Shown one piece after another: positions 33,044-45,400 of a stretch of 64,000 nucleotides of DNA. Every line of letters begins with the position of its first letter. Position 1 is the first letter of the stretch. The notes below the pieces were generated by a model. That model searched no databases. It saw only the letters and a program-made list of their open reading frames with translations, and was not told the DNA's origin. The stretch covers positions 1,736,001 to 1,800,000 of the forward strand of contig WWBZ02000040.1 in assembly GCA_011503125.2 (NCBI GenBank). Reading direction: 5' to 3'. Source of the stretch: Botryosphaeria dothidea (taxonomy: Eukaryota > Ascomycota > Dothideomycetes > Botryosphaeriales > Botryosphaeriaceae). The translations under genes and the position numbers were made by a program.

Positions 33044-34540
33044 ATGGCTCGAGGAGTCAAGCACCTGGCCTCTCCTGAGGAGACGCAGCCTACGCCACCA
33101 CCCCGACCACCGCTGCGCCACAGATTGGCTTTCGGTCAGCGCTTCAACGACACAATCGAGTTCACCGGACCTCGCGGAACTCTCGAAGTTCAGCTCATGC
33201 GCACACTGAGAGTCTCTGATAACGACGGCATATCGAACCTCCCGCCAAGCTTCGGCACGTTCGCCCTCCACGCGGTCCGCGACTACCCTGAGGCCTTCCC
33301 TTCCAAGGTCGGATACTTTGCACCCATGTACCGTGAGTTACAAGCCATGTAACAGGAAAATCCCATTGGCTAATTCGTAGTAGAACGAGAGGCAATGTGG
33401 ATCAACTTCAAGTCAAGCAAACCATTTGCCATCAAGGTCATCGTCGGCGGTATCAACGCAATTTCCGGAGAGCCCGAGCAAAAAGATGAGGAAAGTCGAC
33501 TTCGGCGCCTGCATAAGTTCAAGAATGGAAAGTGCATCCAGGACTATGTGGTCTCCCCGGAACAGCCATGGCTGGACGGCATTGCCGATGAGGACGGAAC
33601 CGTGAGACAATTCGTCGCGATGCCACTTGGCAGTGGCTACTCTGTTGAGGCGCAGGTTACCGGAAACGATACAAAGGGCGGCATGCAAATCGAAGTGACG
33701 CCCGTGTATGTTCCTCCGCCGCCGTCACTCAACGGAGATCGTACCAATCGGTCGGCCAATATCACCGTCAAGACACTCACAGGCAAGATTATGCCTTTCG
33801 ATCTCCCACTTAGCAGCACTATCTGCGAGATCAAAGAACACATCGAGGACCAGGAAGGTATTCCGCCCGACCAACAACGCTTGGTCTACGCAGGCAAGAC
33901 GTTGGAAGATGAGAGGGTCTTGGATGATTACGGAATCGACAACGTAGGTTGACCTCGCGAGAGCCAAGGCACTATTCCCCGGTTCTGAAGCTATTACTAA
34001 CATCGTTTGGTATAGGCAAGTACCCTGTTTCTGGTTCTCCGCCTTCGTGGTGGTGGTGGAGGTCCGCTATCCCCAGAGGAGCTCGCGCAGAACGAAAAGA
34101 TGGGTCTTGCAGCAGGCGGTCGCATCAAGCAGTCAATAGTCCGCGATAAGAGCAAGGCTGACACGTGGGATGGCTCGCGAACTACGACCGCCCAGATTCA
34201 CATTGTCAATTCGGAGGCCTCCAAACGCATCACTGGAGAAACCCCACCCGTAACACCCATCACGGCACGGACGTACAAGAAGGCCGGCCTCCCATACTTC
34301 GATATCTACAACGAGAAGCTCTCTGGTATCAAGGGCGATTTCGAGACTGTCAAGTCCGTGAATCAACTCGACAAGGAGAAACTGCAGACGGACAAAATCA
34401 AAGAGGCCATCCAGGAAGTTGAGAAATCGGAGAAATATCCTGTTGTCGAGCTCAATTCGCATGGCGAAAGAGTGCCGTTTCGCCACGTGCAGCAGCTGGA
34501 GCAGGAGATGAGGGAGAAGCTGCGAATCTCGGACTTTTAA
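33044..34540 (+). CDS. ubiquitin-like-domain protein
   Basis: Exons 33044-33332, 33381-33943 and 34016-34540 give 458 residues; both introns are short GT..AG. The start MARGVKHLASPEE follows a pyrimidine/AC-rich leader; the frame is open further upstream without an ATG. The N-terminal half (residues about 25-215) contains a segment ending FVAMPLGSGYSVEAQVTG that recurs in fungal proteins of this architecture. Residues about 222-297 form a ubiquitin fold: ITVKTLTGKIMPFDLPLSST, then IKEHIEDQEGIPPDQQRLVY, AGKTLEDERVLDDYGI, and LFLVLRLRGG created across the last intron. The domain is internal and followed by about 155 residues rich in Lys/Glu. It may act as a docking module for proteasome or ubiquitin-pathway partners; the exact role is unknown. 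Confidence 0.88.
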
Positions 34541-34911
34541 TGACCGCCCGTCAAGGGTCTGAGTGCAAGATTGAAAAATGGCGGAGGTTGCGATAGTGGT
34601 CGAGGTTCATCATGAAGGCACAAGAAAAGTCGAAAAAAGAATCTGAGGTTGTCTGCGGGCTCCCAAGGGCATGCAACCAAAAAAAAAGAGACGACTTATG
34701 ATAGGTTGCTTTCTATTCTGCGTACGAAACAGGCGGTGGGCATGGACTAAGCGTTCTCAGGATGGCTTTTCATTTGCACTCGAAGAGCCGTTCGATATTT
34801 TGCTCCCTGCTTCTTAAATAGGGGTTCCATCATTGCTTTGAGGCTACTTTCGTGAATGACTGCAAAAGTCCTTTCCCAGACAGCGTCCTCGGATTTTGAT
34901 TTCCCTTTCTT
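34541..34911. other. convergent 3' flank
   Basis: 371 bp, A-rich in places (AAAAAAAA near 34680); presumably the 3' UTR of the ubiquitin-like gene. No gene seen. Confidence 0.35.
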
Positions 34912-35583
34912 TCAGACAGCTTCGGGTTTTACCCATGGTGATCTTTCATAGCCTGACCAATCCGTATTTGCTGGAAAAAGTTGCTCGACCAACTTCTGTA
35001 ACATTGCGGATACTTGTAAATCCGAGTGCTCGTTGAAGCGCTTCCCGCTCTCATCCGGGCGCTGACGCTCGACGAAGATGCTGCACTTCTCGACGATGCA
35101 GTTGGAGCTGGGAGTTTCGGACATGTCGACGACCAGACAGTGTTCGCTGAGCAGGTTGTATGTCCGAGGACGCCATCACCCCTCCTTCCCAGCCAGGCTG
35201 CTCTCGAGCGGGCCGGGCCACATCTACCCGATGACGGCTTTCGACGGCCATTCGCGCAGCCACATCTCGAACTCTTCTGGGAGGCTTGGATCCGACAGCC
35301 ATGATTGAATGTAACCGTCACGGTGGAAGGGCGTGAGGCGCTTGACGATGTGGCGGCGGGGGCGGCGGAAGTACTCGGAGTCGAGGCAGAGGTCGTAGAA
35401 GTCGAGGAGCTTTCGACGGGTCAGGTCGAGGACGGATTATCTGTCGCCGGCGACCAGGGCTCGCCAGGTCTTGGATAGGGTGTGGAGCTTGACGAGGGCG
35501 CTGAGGTCACAATTCTCGACGAATCTCAGTTTGACTTCCAGTGGGAGTTCGTCGAGAGACCGGCAAGGCGTCGGGGCTCGCAT
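34912..35583 (-). pseudogene. F-box protein pseudogene, three in-frame stops
   Basis: One minus-strand reading frame stays protein-like from the ATG at 35583 to TGA at 34912 but is interrupted by TAA at 35439-35437, TAG at 35226-35224 and TGA at 35178-35176. The start carries a clear F-box: SLDELPLEVKLRFVENCDLS followed by ALVKLHTLSKTWRALV. The middle segment reads RRKLLDFYDLCLDSEYFRR and HRDGYIQSWLSDPSLPEEFE, and the last part NCIVEKCSIFVERQRPDESG. F-box proteins link substrates to SCF ubiquitin ligases. No intron with sensible GT..AG ends removes the stops, so this looks like a recently inactivated gene with frame otherwise preserved. Sequencing error at three sites is unlikely but not excluded. 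Confidence 0.75.
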
Positions 35584-36867
35584 GTTGAGTAGCTGTTGTG
35601 GGTTCTGGTTCAAGGTCAGGATGAGGAACACGTCGAAGCCAGGTCCAACTGTTGCTGCTGCGGGGCTCAAAGCAGTCAGTTTTACGCCGCGAGTCAAGAA
35701 TGATGCCTGATCACAATGAAATGGCAATTGTTGTGACCAACTAATCAATGAGTTCGGGCAAGCGATCAGCAGGTACCGAGCCCGCCCGGGGTTGCAAAAG
35801 GTTATTGATCACGGTAAGACCAATTGATTCGAGCGGAGCTGGGAAAAGGGTTTGGACGGACACGAGATAAAGCGGTGGGGAGAAAGCATGGCACGACGCG
35901 TCGTGAACGCGCAGTCACCCGCACGCGATTTAGCCGAACCGGCCACGACTTACTGTCGACTTCCCTCGAATTTGATGCAAACTCCTCCTACCTTCAAATA
36001 CAAGGCAGTTTTGAATGTCGCCGGTATTGAATTTGAGATGGCCCCCTCAAGCGCAATTGGCAACCATAACTACAATTAAAAAGACTCTCGCATCCTTGCT
36101 ATGCACCCGCCATTGCCGTAGACGTTTCCCATTCATCCAATAGATTATCACTTCCACCCACTTTTGAGTGTACGTTGAATTAGGCTTCAAATTGACACAG
36201 TTACTTTCGACATGGCTCGGCTCAATGTGTCAAGTATACTTATCGATGTTCCGACAGTTCCGCTCTCATTGCAAATCGCAGACAAATATCAACCCGCCTC
36301 CACCATGACCTCAAAAGCGCAACTCCTCGCCGCGATCATATTCGCCATGCTGATCAAATCAAAAATCAAGAACGGATCCAGCGGCAACACCCTTACCCAA
36401 CACGCTGGTGGGACCACCACCACCAAGCCTACGCCGCAGTTTGTCACTCATCCCCCTTGCCGATCACTCCCGCCATCCCGGCAGCCGTGAGGTCTGAATT
36501 AACTTAACTTTACCAATGCCCTCTGACGTGCCGCGTAGATCATTAAAGGGGTGCTGCAGCGAGCCGACCCGTCAGTGCCTGTGGCGCAGTATTTTGCTTC
36601 TTGCGATTCAGCGGCGATCCCACCCAGAGGCATGGGGTCGAGATGAGCCCTTCCGAGGCCGTGGTTGTGCAACGTATGTATAATTCTTCCTTTTTCTGTG
36701 CATATGTGCCATCTATTTCATGACTATATACAGCCATTAAAAGCATTCAAGACATTATCTACAAGCCTCCTCCGAGTACGATTCCACATCACCCGTCTCC
36801 CCTTCTCTCCCCCTTTGGGTATATTGAAGCGAACAAAAGAAACAAATCAAACAATCCCACCCAATAT
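35584..36867. other. intergenic region with one weak small ORF
   Basis: Contains an ATG-led plus-strand frame around 36212-36490 (92 codons; inner ATG before TSKAQLLAAIIFAML could give about 62 codons). The inner part has a short hydrophobic segment followed by Lys and Ser/Thr-rich text. No homology recognised. I do not call it a gene. The remainder shows nothing. Confidence 0.3.
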
Positions 36868-39800
36868 TTACAGAGCCACCAGCCCCAGTACGGCGCACAC
36901 CAATCCAATCAGCCCACCACCCTCGCTCCACCCAGCAACGCTCGCCGCCGCACCCGTACTGCTCGCCGCCGCGCTCGCGCTCGTCGTCGCCCACCCCACG
37001 CCCCCACCCAGCCCGCTCGACGGCGACAGGCCATCCCCGCTAACCGACGGCGCCCTCGTCGTGGACGTGCTGCTGCTCGCCTCGCTCGTCGGGATCGGGA
37101 TGCTCGTCCTGCTCCCGCCGCTCTCGCCCGCCACCACGATCGTCGTGCCGCCCTCGGTGACGAGCCCGATGCTCGGCCCGCCCGTCTTGAACGTGTACGT
37201 GCTCTTGCCGACGACCAGCTCCGTCGTGGCGCCCGTGGTGATCAGGTGCGCGCCCGTCGTCGGGATGGTCGTTGTGGCGGGCGGGTTGGTCGCGGCTGCG
37301 CTGGGCGCGTCGATGGTGTAGGTGGTGCTGGCGTCGGCGACGACGATGGCGCTGGAGCCGGCGGCGTTGGTGGACAGGACGAGCGCCGTGGTTTGCGTGC
37401 CGCTGCCGACGGTGATGGTGGAGCCGGGCGTGAGGGTCTGGCTGCCGACGACGATGGGGGCGGCGGCCGCGGCGGCTGTGGGGATGGCGGCGGTGCTGCT
37501 GCCGACGACGAGTTGGGTGGTGCCGTCGTTGGTTTGGAGGGCGACTGCCGTGGTGGACGAGCCGGAGCCGAGGACGATGGAGGAGCCAGGCGCCAGGGTA
37601 TGCGTGCCGATTACGAGGTCGGAGGCGGAGTTCTGGGAGACTGTCACGCCGGCGACGGTGAAGGGAGCGGGAGCTGCGGTTTCTGGGGCTGCTGCTGGGG
37701 CCGTGGGGATGGCGGCTGTGGAGCTACCGACGATGAGGTGAGTGGCACCGCCGTCGGTCTGCAGCACGACTGCGGTAGTGGAAGAGCCGGAGCCAACGAT
37801 GATGGAAGAGCCAGGAGCAATAGTCTGAGTGCCGACGACGATCTCGGATGCGGAGTTCTGGGATGCGGTGACGCCGCCGACTTCGAAGGGCGCGGCGGGG
37901 GCGGTCGAGGCCTCCGGCTCTGCAGACGCGGGATTGGGAACTGGTGCTGTTGCGGTGCCGGCGACGATGTGCGGGGAACCACCTTCGGTTTGGAGGACAA
38001 CGGCGGTGGTCGACGAGCCGGAGCCGACAATGACTGATGAGCCGGCAGCAAGTGTCTGACTGCCCACTACGAGCTGCGTATCAGAGTTCTGGGAGACGGT
38101 GATACCGCCAACCTCGATCGGCGTCAGAGATACAGCGACAGCAGTCGATGCAGGTCCTTGGGGCACTGCTGTTGTGACGACAGGAAGACCGGACCCAGAG
38201 GCTTCTGATGACTGTGTAGGGGCGTCAGTCTCAGGGGCGGCCGATGTCTGTTCAGGAGCTTCCGGCTCAGACGGCGCAGTCGTCCCAGCAGTAGCCTCAG
38301 GCTGCGCCGACTTCGTCGTCTCTGGGTCATTTGACTCCGCTGAAGCAGTGGTCGCGGGTGCGCTTGAGGAGCCAATCGTCGAGAGCACGAGCGATCCGCC
38401 GACCTCAGTGAGGACGAGTGTTGGGCCATCCGTATGCGGACCGAAGCCGGTGTTGAATCCATCGGCAGAGACGGCAGGGGTACCGGCAGCTGGCGAACCG
38501 GCCGGCGTCCCGGACTGGGCGCTGTCTGCAGTCGAGGGACCGAGATCAATGCCGATGGTCTGAGGCTGTGAGTTGGTCGGCTTTGTGAAGCCCAAATCGA
38601 TGCCGACGCTGTCGGAGTCCTCGGTTTTGGTACCACTTGCTTCTTGGGTTGGGAAGGAGAAGGAAACATCCGCAGTAGCCGAGGCGGGCGCATCATTCGG
38701 GCTGGAGGCGGCAACTCCATCGACAGTCCAGCTCAAATGACGCGAACTTTCTTGCAGCTCAGACACAATATTGATGTCTGATGTGGTCGGGGACGCGGTG
38801 ACCGAAGGCTGCTTCAGAGTTGCGCTCGCAGCAGCCGTGGGCGCCACCAAGCCACCAAGGTCGAGCGTGCTGGCGGTGGAGGGAGCGGAATCCTCGTGGA
38901 GTGTGGACGTGACGGTGAGGAAGAGCGCAGATGATTCATCACCGGCCGGTCCAACCTCGGATATGACATTGGAGGTCGGGTTCGGGACACCTCCATCCCA
39001 CATGCACTGTGTCCAGACAGCATCCATGTTGCCTGGTGGCGACGGCGTCGCCTCTGCACCTCTGCCTATGTCGGGCCCATTCATACCAATAACGTACAAA
39101 TAGCCGTTGGGGTCTTCGGGATCCACCGACGGTGCAATTGTCCCGTACTCGTTGACAGATGTCAACGTTACGGAGCTTCCGCTTGCCATTCGGGTCCAGG
39201 AGTCCGCGGAGATATACGTGTTTACTTGCGTTTCCGGAGGGACCATCGAGCACTTGGTTGTTCCTTTACCGTAACACACCCTCCTTGTGCTTGACCAATA
39301 ACTGGTTTCGTAGGAGGTCGTGTAATTTTCGCCCTTCCACCAGTACGGCTCCCAGGCGCAGACGGATGATCCGCCAACATTCGTGGTCGAAGCTGCACCC
39401 CACCAAGTGTACGCAGATGCATACTATCGATATCTGTGAGCCAGTATGCCATACCGAACACCGAGACTTCACTTACTTGGGTGAATGATGACGGATACGT
39501 GATGTTTGTGAGGAACGTACTCCACGATCCCCCCGGAACGGGAGAGGAAACCTGTTTTTCCCATACGCGTGTGCCCAAGGAATTCGTAGGGGGTTTGGTA
39601 ATGTTGGCCGGGAGCTCCACGAAAGAGGTACTGGTCCTTGTGGTATTTGTCCGATTGTTGACGATAATGTACTCCACCGCATGTGTGATTGTGGTGTACG
39701 CACTGAGCTTCAGCCAGGTGTAAGAAGTGGCTGATGGCATGTAGTAGGTACAGTTAATGGGGCAGGATGGATTGGCCAGTGTTGTTGCAACAGGAGGGTT

Positions 39801-39983
39801 CGCTGTGTGTCTCCAGTCTTGATAAGGGGTGGCGTAAGAGGTGGTATTTGAAGGGGCGATAATTGCTGCGAACAGTCAGGGAGGTACATGCGGGGACATT
39901 ATATTCGTCAACATACTGCGAGGCACAACTATTGCTTGCGCACATGTTGCGATCGACAAGACGAGTGATGCAAGGAGCATCAT
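36868..39983 (-). CDS. GPI-anchored, Ser/Thr-rich cell-wall protein with internal repeats
   Basis: Exons 39983-39917, 39865-39455 and 39392-36868 give 1000 residues in one frame. The first exon encodes a signal peptide (MMLLASLVLSIATCAQA). The N-terminal globular part, residues about 20-300, holds paired Cys (NPSCPINCTYY, SSVCAWEPYWWKG, RRVCYGKGTTKC, QCMWDGG) and several N-glycosylation sequons. It is followed by an Ala/Ser/Thr/Pro-rich stalk. Residues about 620-880 hold four or five tandem units of about 60-66 residues built around VGSQTL.PGS.I.VGSGSSTTAV. The very C-terminus is small residues then a hydrophobic tail (GLIGLVCAVLGLVAL), as for a GPI signal. It is therefore expected at the outer plasma membrane or cross-linked to the wall. 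The intron 2 donor GTATGG rather than the upstream GTAAGT is needed to keep frame. Confidence 0.85.
37380..38110 (-). repeat. tandem coding repeats in the GPI protein
   Basis: Four to five degenerate units of roughly 180-200 bp. Each encodes a core like GSGSSTTAVVLQT preceded by SQNSAS..VVG and followed by a HLIVGSSTA-like segment. Units 1-3 (in protein order) keep the PFEVGGVT/PIEVGGIT start; units 4 and 5 are shortened. Likely formed by internal duplication. Confidence 0.8.
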
Positions 39984-41212
39984 GTCCAAAGGTGCGATGC
40001 AGAAAGCAAGTCGGGGTTTTCTTCGAGGAAAAGACGGTCTGGAAGAGAGGAAGTACGGACTGCAGTGACTTCTCGGTCATTCCACGCACCCGGGCGGCTA
40101 CCGGTACTTGTACGTGCGGTTCCAGACTGTGACTATTCCGAAGTCCATGGATATCCAGGTAAGGTGCTGAGGTCGTACGGGCCGTAGCCGTTGTGGATCT
40201 CAAGAATAGCTCGGCCTGCATGGTGACTTGTACTATACAGGAAAACGATCTGGCGGCGTAGACGAGCAGGCCAATGGGATTTCCCGGAGCGTCAGAGCCG
40301 AACGATGGAGCTCGAGAAAATTAGGAAAAAGGCGACGGAAGAAGCGCGCGTGTGGAGCGACGTGGGTGCCTGGTTGGAAGCTTCTCTGCTGCGCCGCATA
40401 ATCCAGCCAATCGCGCGCGTGTGACTGCGCCCCCAAAAGGTAAACGGGCGCTTAAACAATCACCGAGCACGCTGTTCTAATTTCAATTCATCGTCTACGC
40501 CGCATTCTCGCAGCACGCTGGCAAGGTTAACTGCTAAACCGCCGCAATTGTTCATGTTGCTGCCTGGTTTCTATGAGCTGATTTTTCTTCTGCTCTCCGG
40601 AACTCCGGTTAGGTCGCTGTGCCGCATTCCATGACTTGGTCCCACACCCGGCCCTCTCCTTTCCTCTCTTTCCTGTCATCTCTCTTTCTCTCTTTCTTTC
40701 TTTCTTTCTTCCTTCCTTCCTTCCTTCCTTCCTTCCTTCCTTCCTTCCTTCCTTGATCATTACGCGACAAGGCCAGAAGGCTTCAACACAACCCCGCCGA
40801 CCAGGCTGCTTATGTACTTTGATGTACAACAAACTATGTAGGCACGTCTCGCGCCATCTCCCTGATGAGACTTCAGGAAGCATGTTGACATGTTGCAAAC
40901 AGATTTGACAATTTAAACATAGTTGCCATCGCATGGTACTGATATGCTTGAGGAAGAGAGGTGCGTAACATCATGCGCGTCATTCAATGTACGCGCTAGA
41001 TAATTCTTGCGGAATAGGAGCGCACCAGCTAACCTCGACCCCAAGCAGAGGCTGAGAGCCAGAACTAGGCGATATCCGGAACTATGTACATGAAGAAAGA
41101 ATTTATCTTTGGAATAACACCATCAACCCTCCGCAAGAGCCTGTACATGCAGAAGTCGCCTGAATGTGGCTGCAGGTAGAGCAAATTCACTCTCCCCATT
41201 ACGTCGTCTCAT
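39984..41212. other. intergenic region with a pyrimidine microsatellite
   Basis: Holds the promoter side of the GPI gene and the 3' end of the CAP gene. The only structured element is the (CTTT)n-(CCTT)n run at 40681-40754. No gene seen. Confidence 0.4.
40681..40754. repeat. (CTTT)n/(CCTT)n microsatellite
   Basis: Polypyrimidine tract shifting from CTTT/CTCT units to about ten CCTT units, a likely hypervariable simple repeat; such purine-pyrimidine asymmetry can form triplex DNA. Confidence 0.95.
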
Positions 41213-42406
41213 CTACAAGCCCAACTCGGCATCGGTAATGCAGCTGCCATCAGTGGCATCCGAGTCGATCTCGGCGCAGATCGGGGGGTGAGGGCTGTCA
41301 ATGAAAGACGTGACCTTCTCACCATACTCTCCAGCGATGTTGCCTAGGACAATGTAAGTAAGAACTCTTGCTAATAAACAGCATGGGATTAATTACCTCT
41401 GGAGCGGTAGTTGCAGTAGGTGAGCAGCATCTGACCGCACTTGTTGACAGCGCAGCCAACAGAGTAGGTATCCTTCCAAATCATCTGGGTGAAGTGGAGG
41501 ATGTTGGGGGCGTTGCTGCCAGAAACCGGGACGCTCGCCTGGCCCCAGTAAGGGCCGAAGATCTCATACTCCTGGTAGTACATGTGGGTGAAGAACTCGG
41601 GTCCATCTTCGGCTTCCTCGGTAGAGACCAGCTGAGTAGTCTTGGACGAATCATAAGACATCTGACCCATGTTCTGACCCCAGTCCTCGTTGCTAGGATT
41701 TCTTGTCAGGAAGACGTTCACAAGTAGGCGAAACGGAAGCTACTTACTCATTGTCGTGGCTGTACACGCAGTTCTGGGCGGAAACCAGAGCCTTGGCCGC
41801 GAGATCATTGTCCCAGTACAGCGAGCAGCTGTCGGTGTGGTTGGCACGGTGAGCGTTGTGGTACGCCAGCCACTTCTTGGCGGAGGCATCCGAGGGAGCG
41901 GTGGTGAGGCTAGCGGAAGCATCGAGGGAAGAAGTCGGGCAGTAGGCGTAGGTGCTGAAGCCGCCAGCAGCAGCGGAAGAGGAGCTGGGAGTCGCCGTGG
42001 TGGAGGGGGTGGCCGTGGTCACCGGAGCGGCCGAGGTGGTGGGGGCGACGTAGGTGGAAGTGGGAGCAACGGAGGATGAGCTGGGGATGATGCTCTCAAC
42101 GACCGAAGAGACGACGGACGGCACGGCAATGGACGGCAGGACGGGCGCGGCCGCGGTGGTCTCGGGGGCGGCGCTGCTCGTGTACGAGGTGACGACAACA
42201 TAGGAGCTGACGGACGAGCTGGAGGCAGCCTGCTCGGTGACAGAGACAGTGTTGGTCACACCAGTAGTAGGGCAAGGACCGGTGGCCGTGACATATTGGG
42301 TGATGGTCACGATGTCGAGGTCGGTGACGAGGGCGCGCTCCTTGAGCATAGGAACGGCCAGGGCATGGCCAGCCAACGAGGCGGCGACAAGAGCAAGGGA
42401 ACGCAT
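41213..42406 (-). CDS. secreted CAP/SCP (PR-1-like, Pry family) protein
   Basis: Exons 42406-41748, 41692-41397 and 41343-41213 give 361 residues. A signal peptide opens the protein (MRSLALVAASLAGHALA, cleavage near VP). Residues about 40-165 are Ser/Thr/Ala/Pro-rich, a likely O-glycosylated stalk. The CAP domain starts at WLAYHNAHRANHTDSC. It has LYWDNDLAAKALVSAQNC, NEDWGQNMGQM, the CAP1 motif LHFTQMIWKDTYSVGC and a CAP2-like block LTYCNYRSRGNIAGEY formed across the last intron, then a short Cys-containing tail. The domain His and Glu positions are present. Yeast Pry proteins bind and export sterols and fatty acids, and other fungal CAP proteins act at the host interface; both are family knowledge, not shown here. 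Confidence 0.95.
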
Positions 42407-45400
42407 GATGTCGAATCAAGGCAACTGAGGCTTGGACCGAGGCAAGCGTTGGAGATCTTCAAGACCTGGGGATACGACCGAGGCGTATGGGTGGTGGTGA
42501 AAGAGCGTGGGGTCCGAAAGGGGACTGATAAAGAGTGGCGCGGCCTACGAGAGAGCCAAAAGAACGTGGAGAACCGACCCGACTTGAAAGCGAGTTGAAT
42601 TCAGAACCAAAAGAGCGCGAGAGTGGGCGGAGGATGGGAATATGTACAGCGGAGAATGAGCGGTTTGGCAAGCCACAGACGGGGCGCTATCCGGGTTGGC
42701 TGTTTCATAAACATGCGGAGAGCTTGGAGCACAAATGAGAAGGGATCTCCACCCTGTCGACCTACGTATGTTTAATTCGTCGGTGGGGCCAAGTGGAATT
42801 AGGAAGTGGTGCAGGCGTGCACCGGACACAGGGCTGCCGTGGACAGGCATCTCGATGGAGATCGCAATGAAAGAGAGCTGGCAGTGCCGTCATGAGGCTC
42901 TGCAGGCTGGGGGCATCGGTCTGGACGCCATCGCAGGGTGACAGCAGCGGCGCTCTGGCGGCTCAACCCAAGAGCAGACCTCAGGCAGCAGAAGGGGGAT
43001 CATCTGGCATCCCGGCCGACGATCAGACGCGTGGCTGGCCAGCAAATTCGGGCGACAACGCGGCCTCGCCAAAGTGGCCGTGGGCCGTGGGCCGAGCCCG
43101 GACTCCTGGACGACGGCGGGAGGACAATCTCTTACGACAGCCGGGAAGCTGGCGGCTGCAGCCGCAGACAACCCAGAGGGCGCGGGATGCCGTTGGAGGA
43201 GGCTGGGCGGCCGGGAGATTTGTGGTTGATTGAGGGGCCGCTCGGGGGCCTGAGAAGCGGTGGCCGGTGCGGTGCGGTGCGGGCGCCTGCGCGGCTGAAG
43301 GCGCCGCCGGGCTCAAGCGAGAGGACTGGCGTGCCAGAGCCTGAGGCAGCGGCTGCGGAGGCGGGTTTCGGTGCTCATCGTGAGGCAGCGAGGCGCCAGC
43401 AGACAGTGGCTTGTGAGCTGTTGGTAACGCGGGTGGTGGTGGTGGTGGTGACAGCGGGACGAGGCGGGCCAGACGCAGGAACAGGCGCAGGCACAGGCGC
43501 AGGCTCAGGCACGGCAGGCGCGACGGCGACACCACTGCCCTGCAGCCCGCCGGCAACCACATTATTTCCGCCGCGTACCTGCCAAGCTGAGATGCACGGC
43601 ACGTGCGCTCCAAAATGTCCTCCTGAGTCTTCAGATTCCAGATCTCGCCAACCGGCATCTTCCCTTGTCGCCCGCAGTCTTGCCATCATCTTCTTTCACG
43701 CTTCGCCGCACGCGTCCTCGTGTAGTCTCAGCGCCCACCGAACCAGCGTCACCACAGACGCTTGTCAACCCGTCCCTCGCACAACCGCCCAGTTTCAGCT
43801 GCGCCCATCTTTCTCGTCTCGTCGTGCAGCTCACCCATAGCCGCCCGCACTAATGGGCATTGCGGTACCTCCCATAGCATGCGTTGGCATCTGGACAAGC
43901 CCACCGCATGGTTGGCCGGCCTCCTTTCCACCTTCGCATTGTGAAACGCTTGCTCCCGCGCCCAAGCCATTCAGCGGTGAGCATCACTTTGGTATTGTGC
44001 TAGCCTCCATCTTGCCTCTCTGACCACCGTCGAACTTTCCACCAGCGCAACTACTATCGCTGCTCCACAGCCAGCCGGGGGCTCGTCCGCCACTGCACAG
44101 AATCGACCACCCGCTTGGCGCCTCCGCTCAGCCCTAACCGTGACTTTGGTCGATCATCGTGTCTTGAAATTGCGCCTCAAGCCAGCCTCCGCCGTCGTCG
44201 AACTAAGTCTAACTTCGACCTTGAGCTTGTGAGACCGCGTCCTGGTTCCTCTGACAACATTCGAAAACTCATCTGCATCCCAATTGTGGCAATCCTTTCG
44301 CGCCGATACCCCTTTGTGGAGCTAATAGAAGTCGTCTGTCTTGTATATATGAACCACAAATCATTTCCGTATTAATGACCGTCGTCCGCCACCACGGCCA
44401 ACCATCTTTCCGCTCCGCCGCAAGATCGAATCCTGGCCCTCTCGGCCCTTGTTCTCCGCATCCAGTTAGCCCACGCGCTTTGAAGACAGCATACGCCTGC
44501 AACCAACCAAGACATTCGCCCTTTTTCCACACTCGGGCCCTCAACGTCTGTCAACGGACGTGCCATGCCCAACTCTACCAGCCGTCATCCGCACCAGGAC
44601 ATCCTCGGCCCTGATCGTTGATCTCGCTGATCGACCACGCTTTCCCCAACTCTCAGGCGGCACGTTGGCAATGCAAGATTATTCCCGTCATCATTGGCCT
44701 CTCGCCTATGTATTGGTTCACGCCGCTGCCTGACCTCGTCAACGACACGTACCATAGCTAAAGTCCCGCCTTCTAGACTTCCAAAGCCCAGCTTCTGGAA
44801 CCCCCATGTTGCGCAATATCCGCCTGACTCTTTATCCCCTTTTCCTATCACGCCGTGCGTCGCCAAGTGTGGAGTATATTGTGGCTCGTGTTCGACGAAC
44901 CAGGTCTACCGGTCAGCCGCACCACGCTCTGCCTCCATTCGCACTCTTTCCGAACACCGCTCTTTGCCATCACGAGCAACGTGACCGCGAGTCGTTAGTT
45001 CCGAGAGCTCAGAGGCTGTGTCCAACACTACTGTCGGCCTATTTTCGTATACTACTATACAGCTGAATTTAGCCGTCATCTTGACAGCCGCGTCATTCCG
45101 TACACACGGAGCATGCTCAAAACCGGTGTTTACTCCGCGACACTGCCGGCTGTTTCCACGGAGCTATTACCCAGCCGACACCCCTAGGCTTTCGACAGCC
45201 ACAAAGCAGCATCATGACTGCACTTGTCACTCATGAACAATCATGAGATTCGATATGGCGCTGACCGGGTATTGAGCCCAGATTCGCAGAAGAGCCCAGA
45301 ACTGCTGCGTCTTCAAAGACTGTCTCTCTCAAGATTGCTACATGACATTTTAATTTATTCCACTGATATTGGCGGCAGGTAGGAAGTCCATCAGCCCCCA

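Noticed and set aside
37246..38037. 263-codon plus-strand frame opposite the GPI protein
   Set aside because: Gly/Asp-rich shadow of the Ser/Thr/Ala repeats.
42938..43840. 300-codon plus-strand open frame and its 211-codon antisense partner
   Set aside because: GC-rich low-stop region with simple GCAGGCACAG-type repeats; no motif and no ATG-led conserved start.
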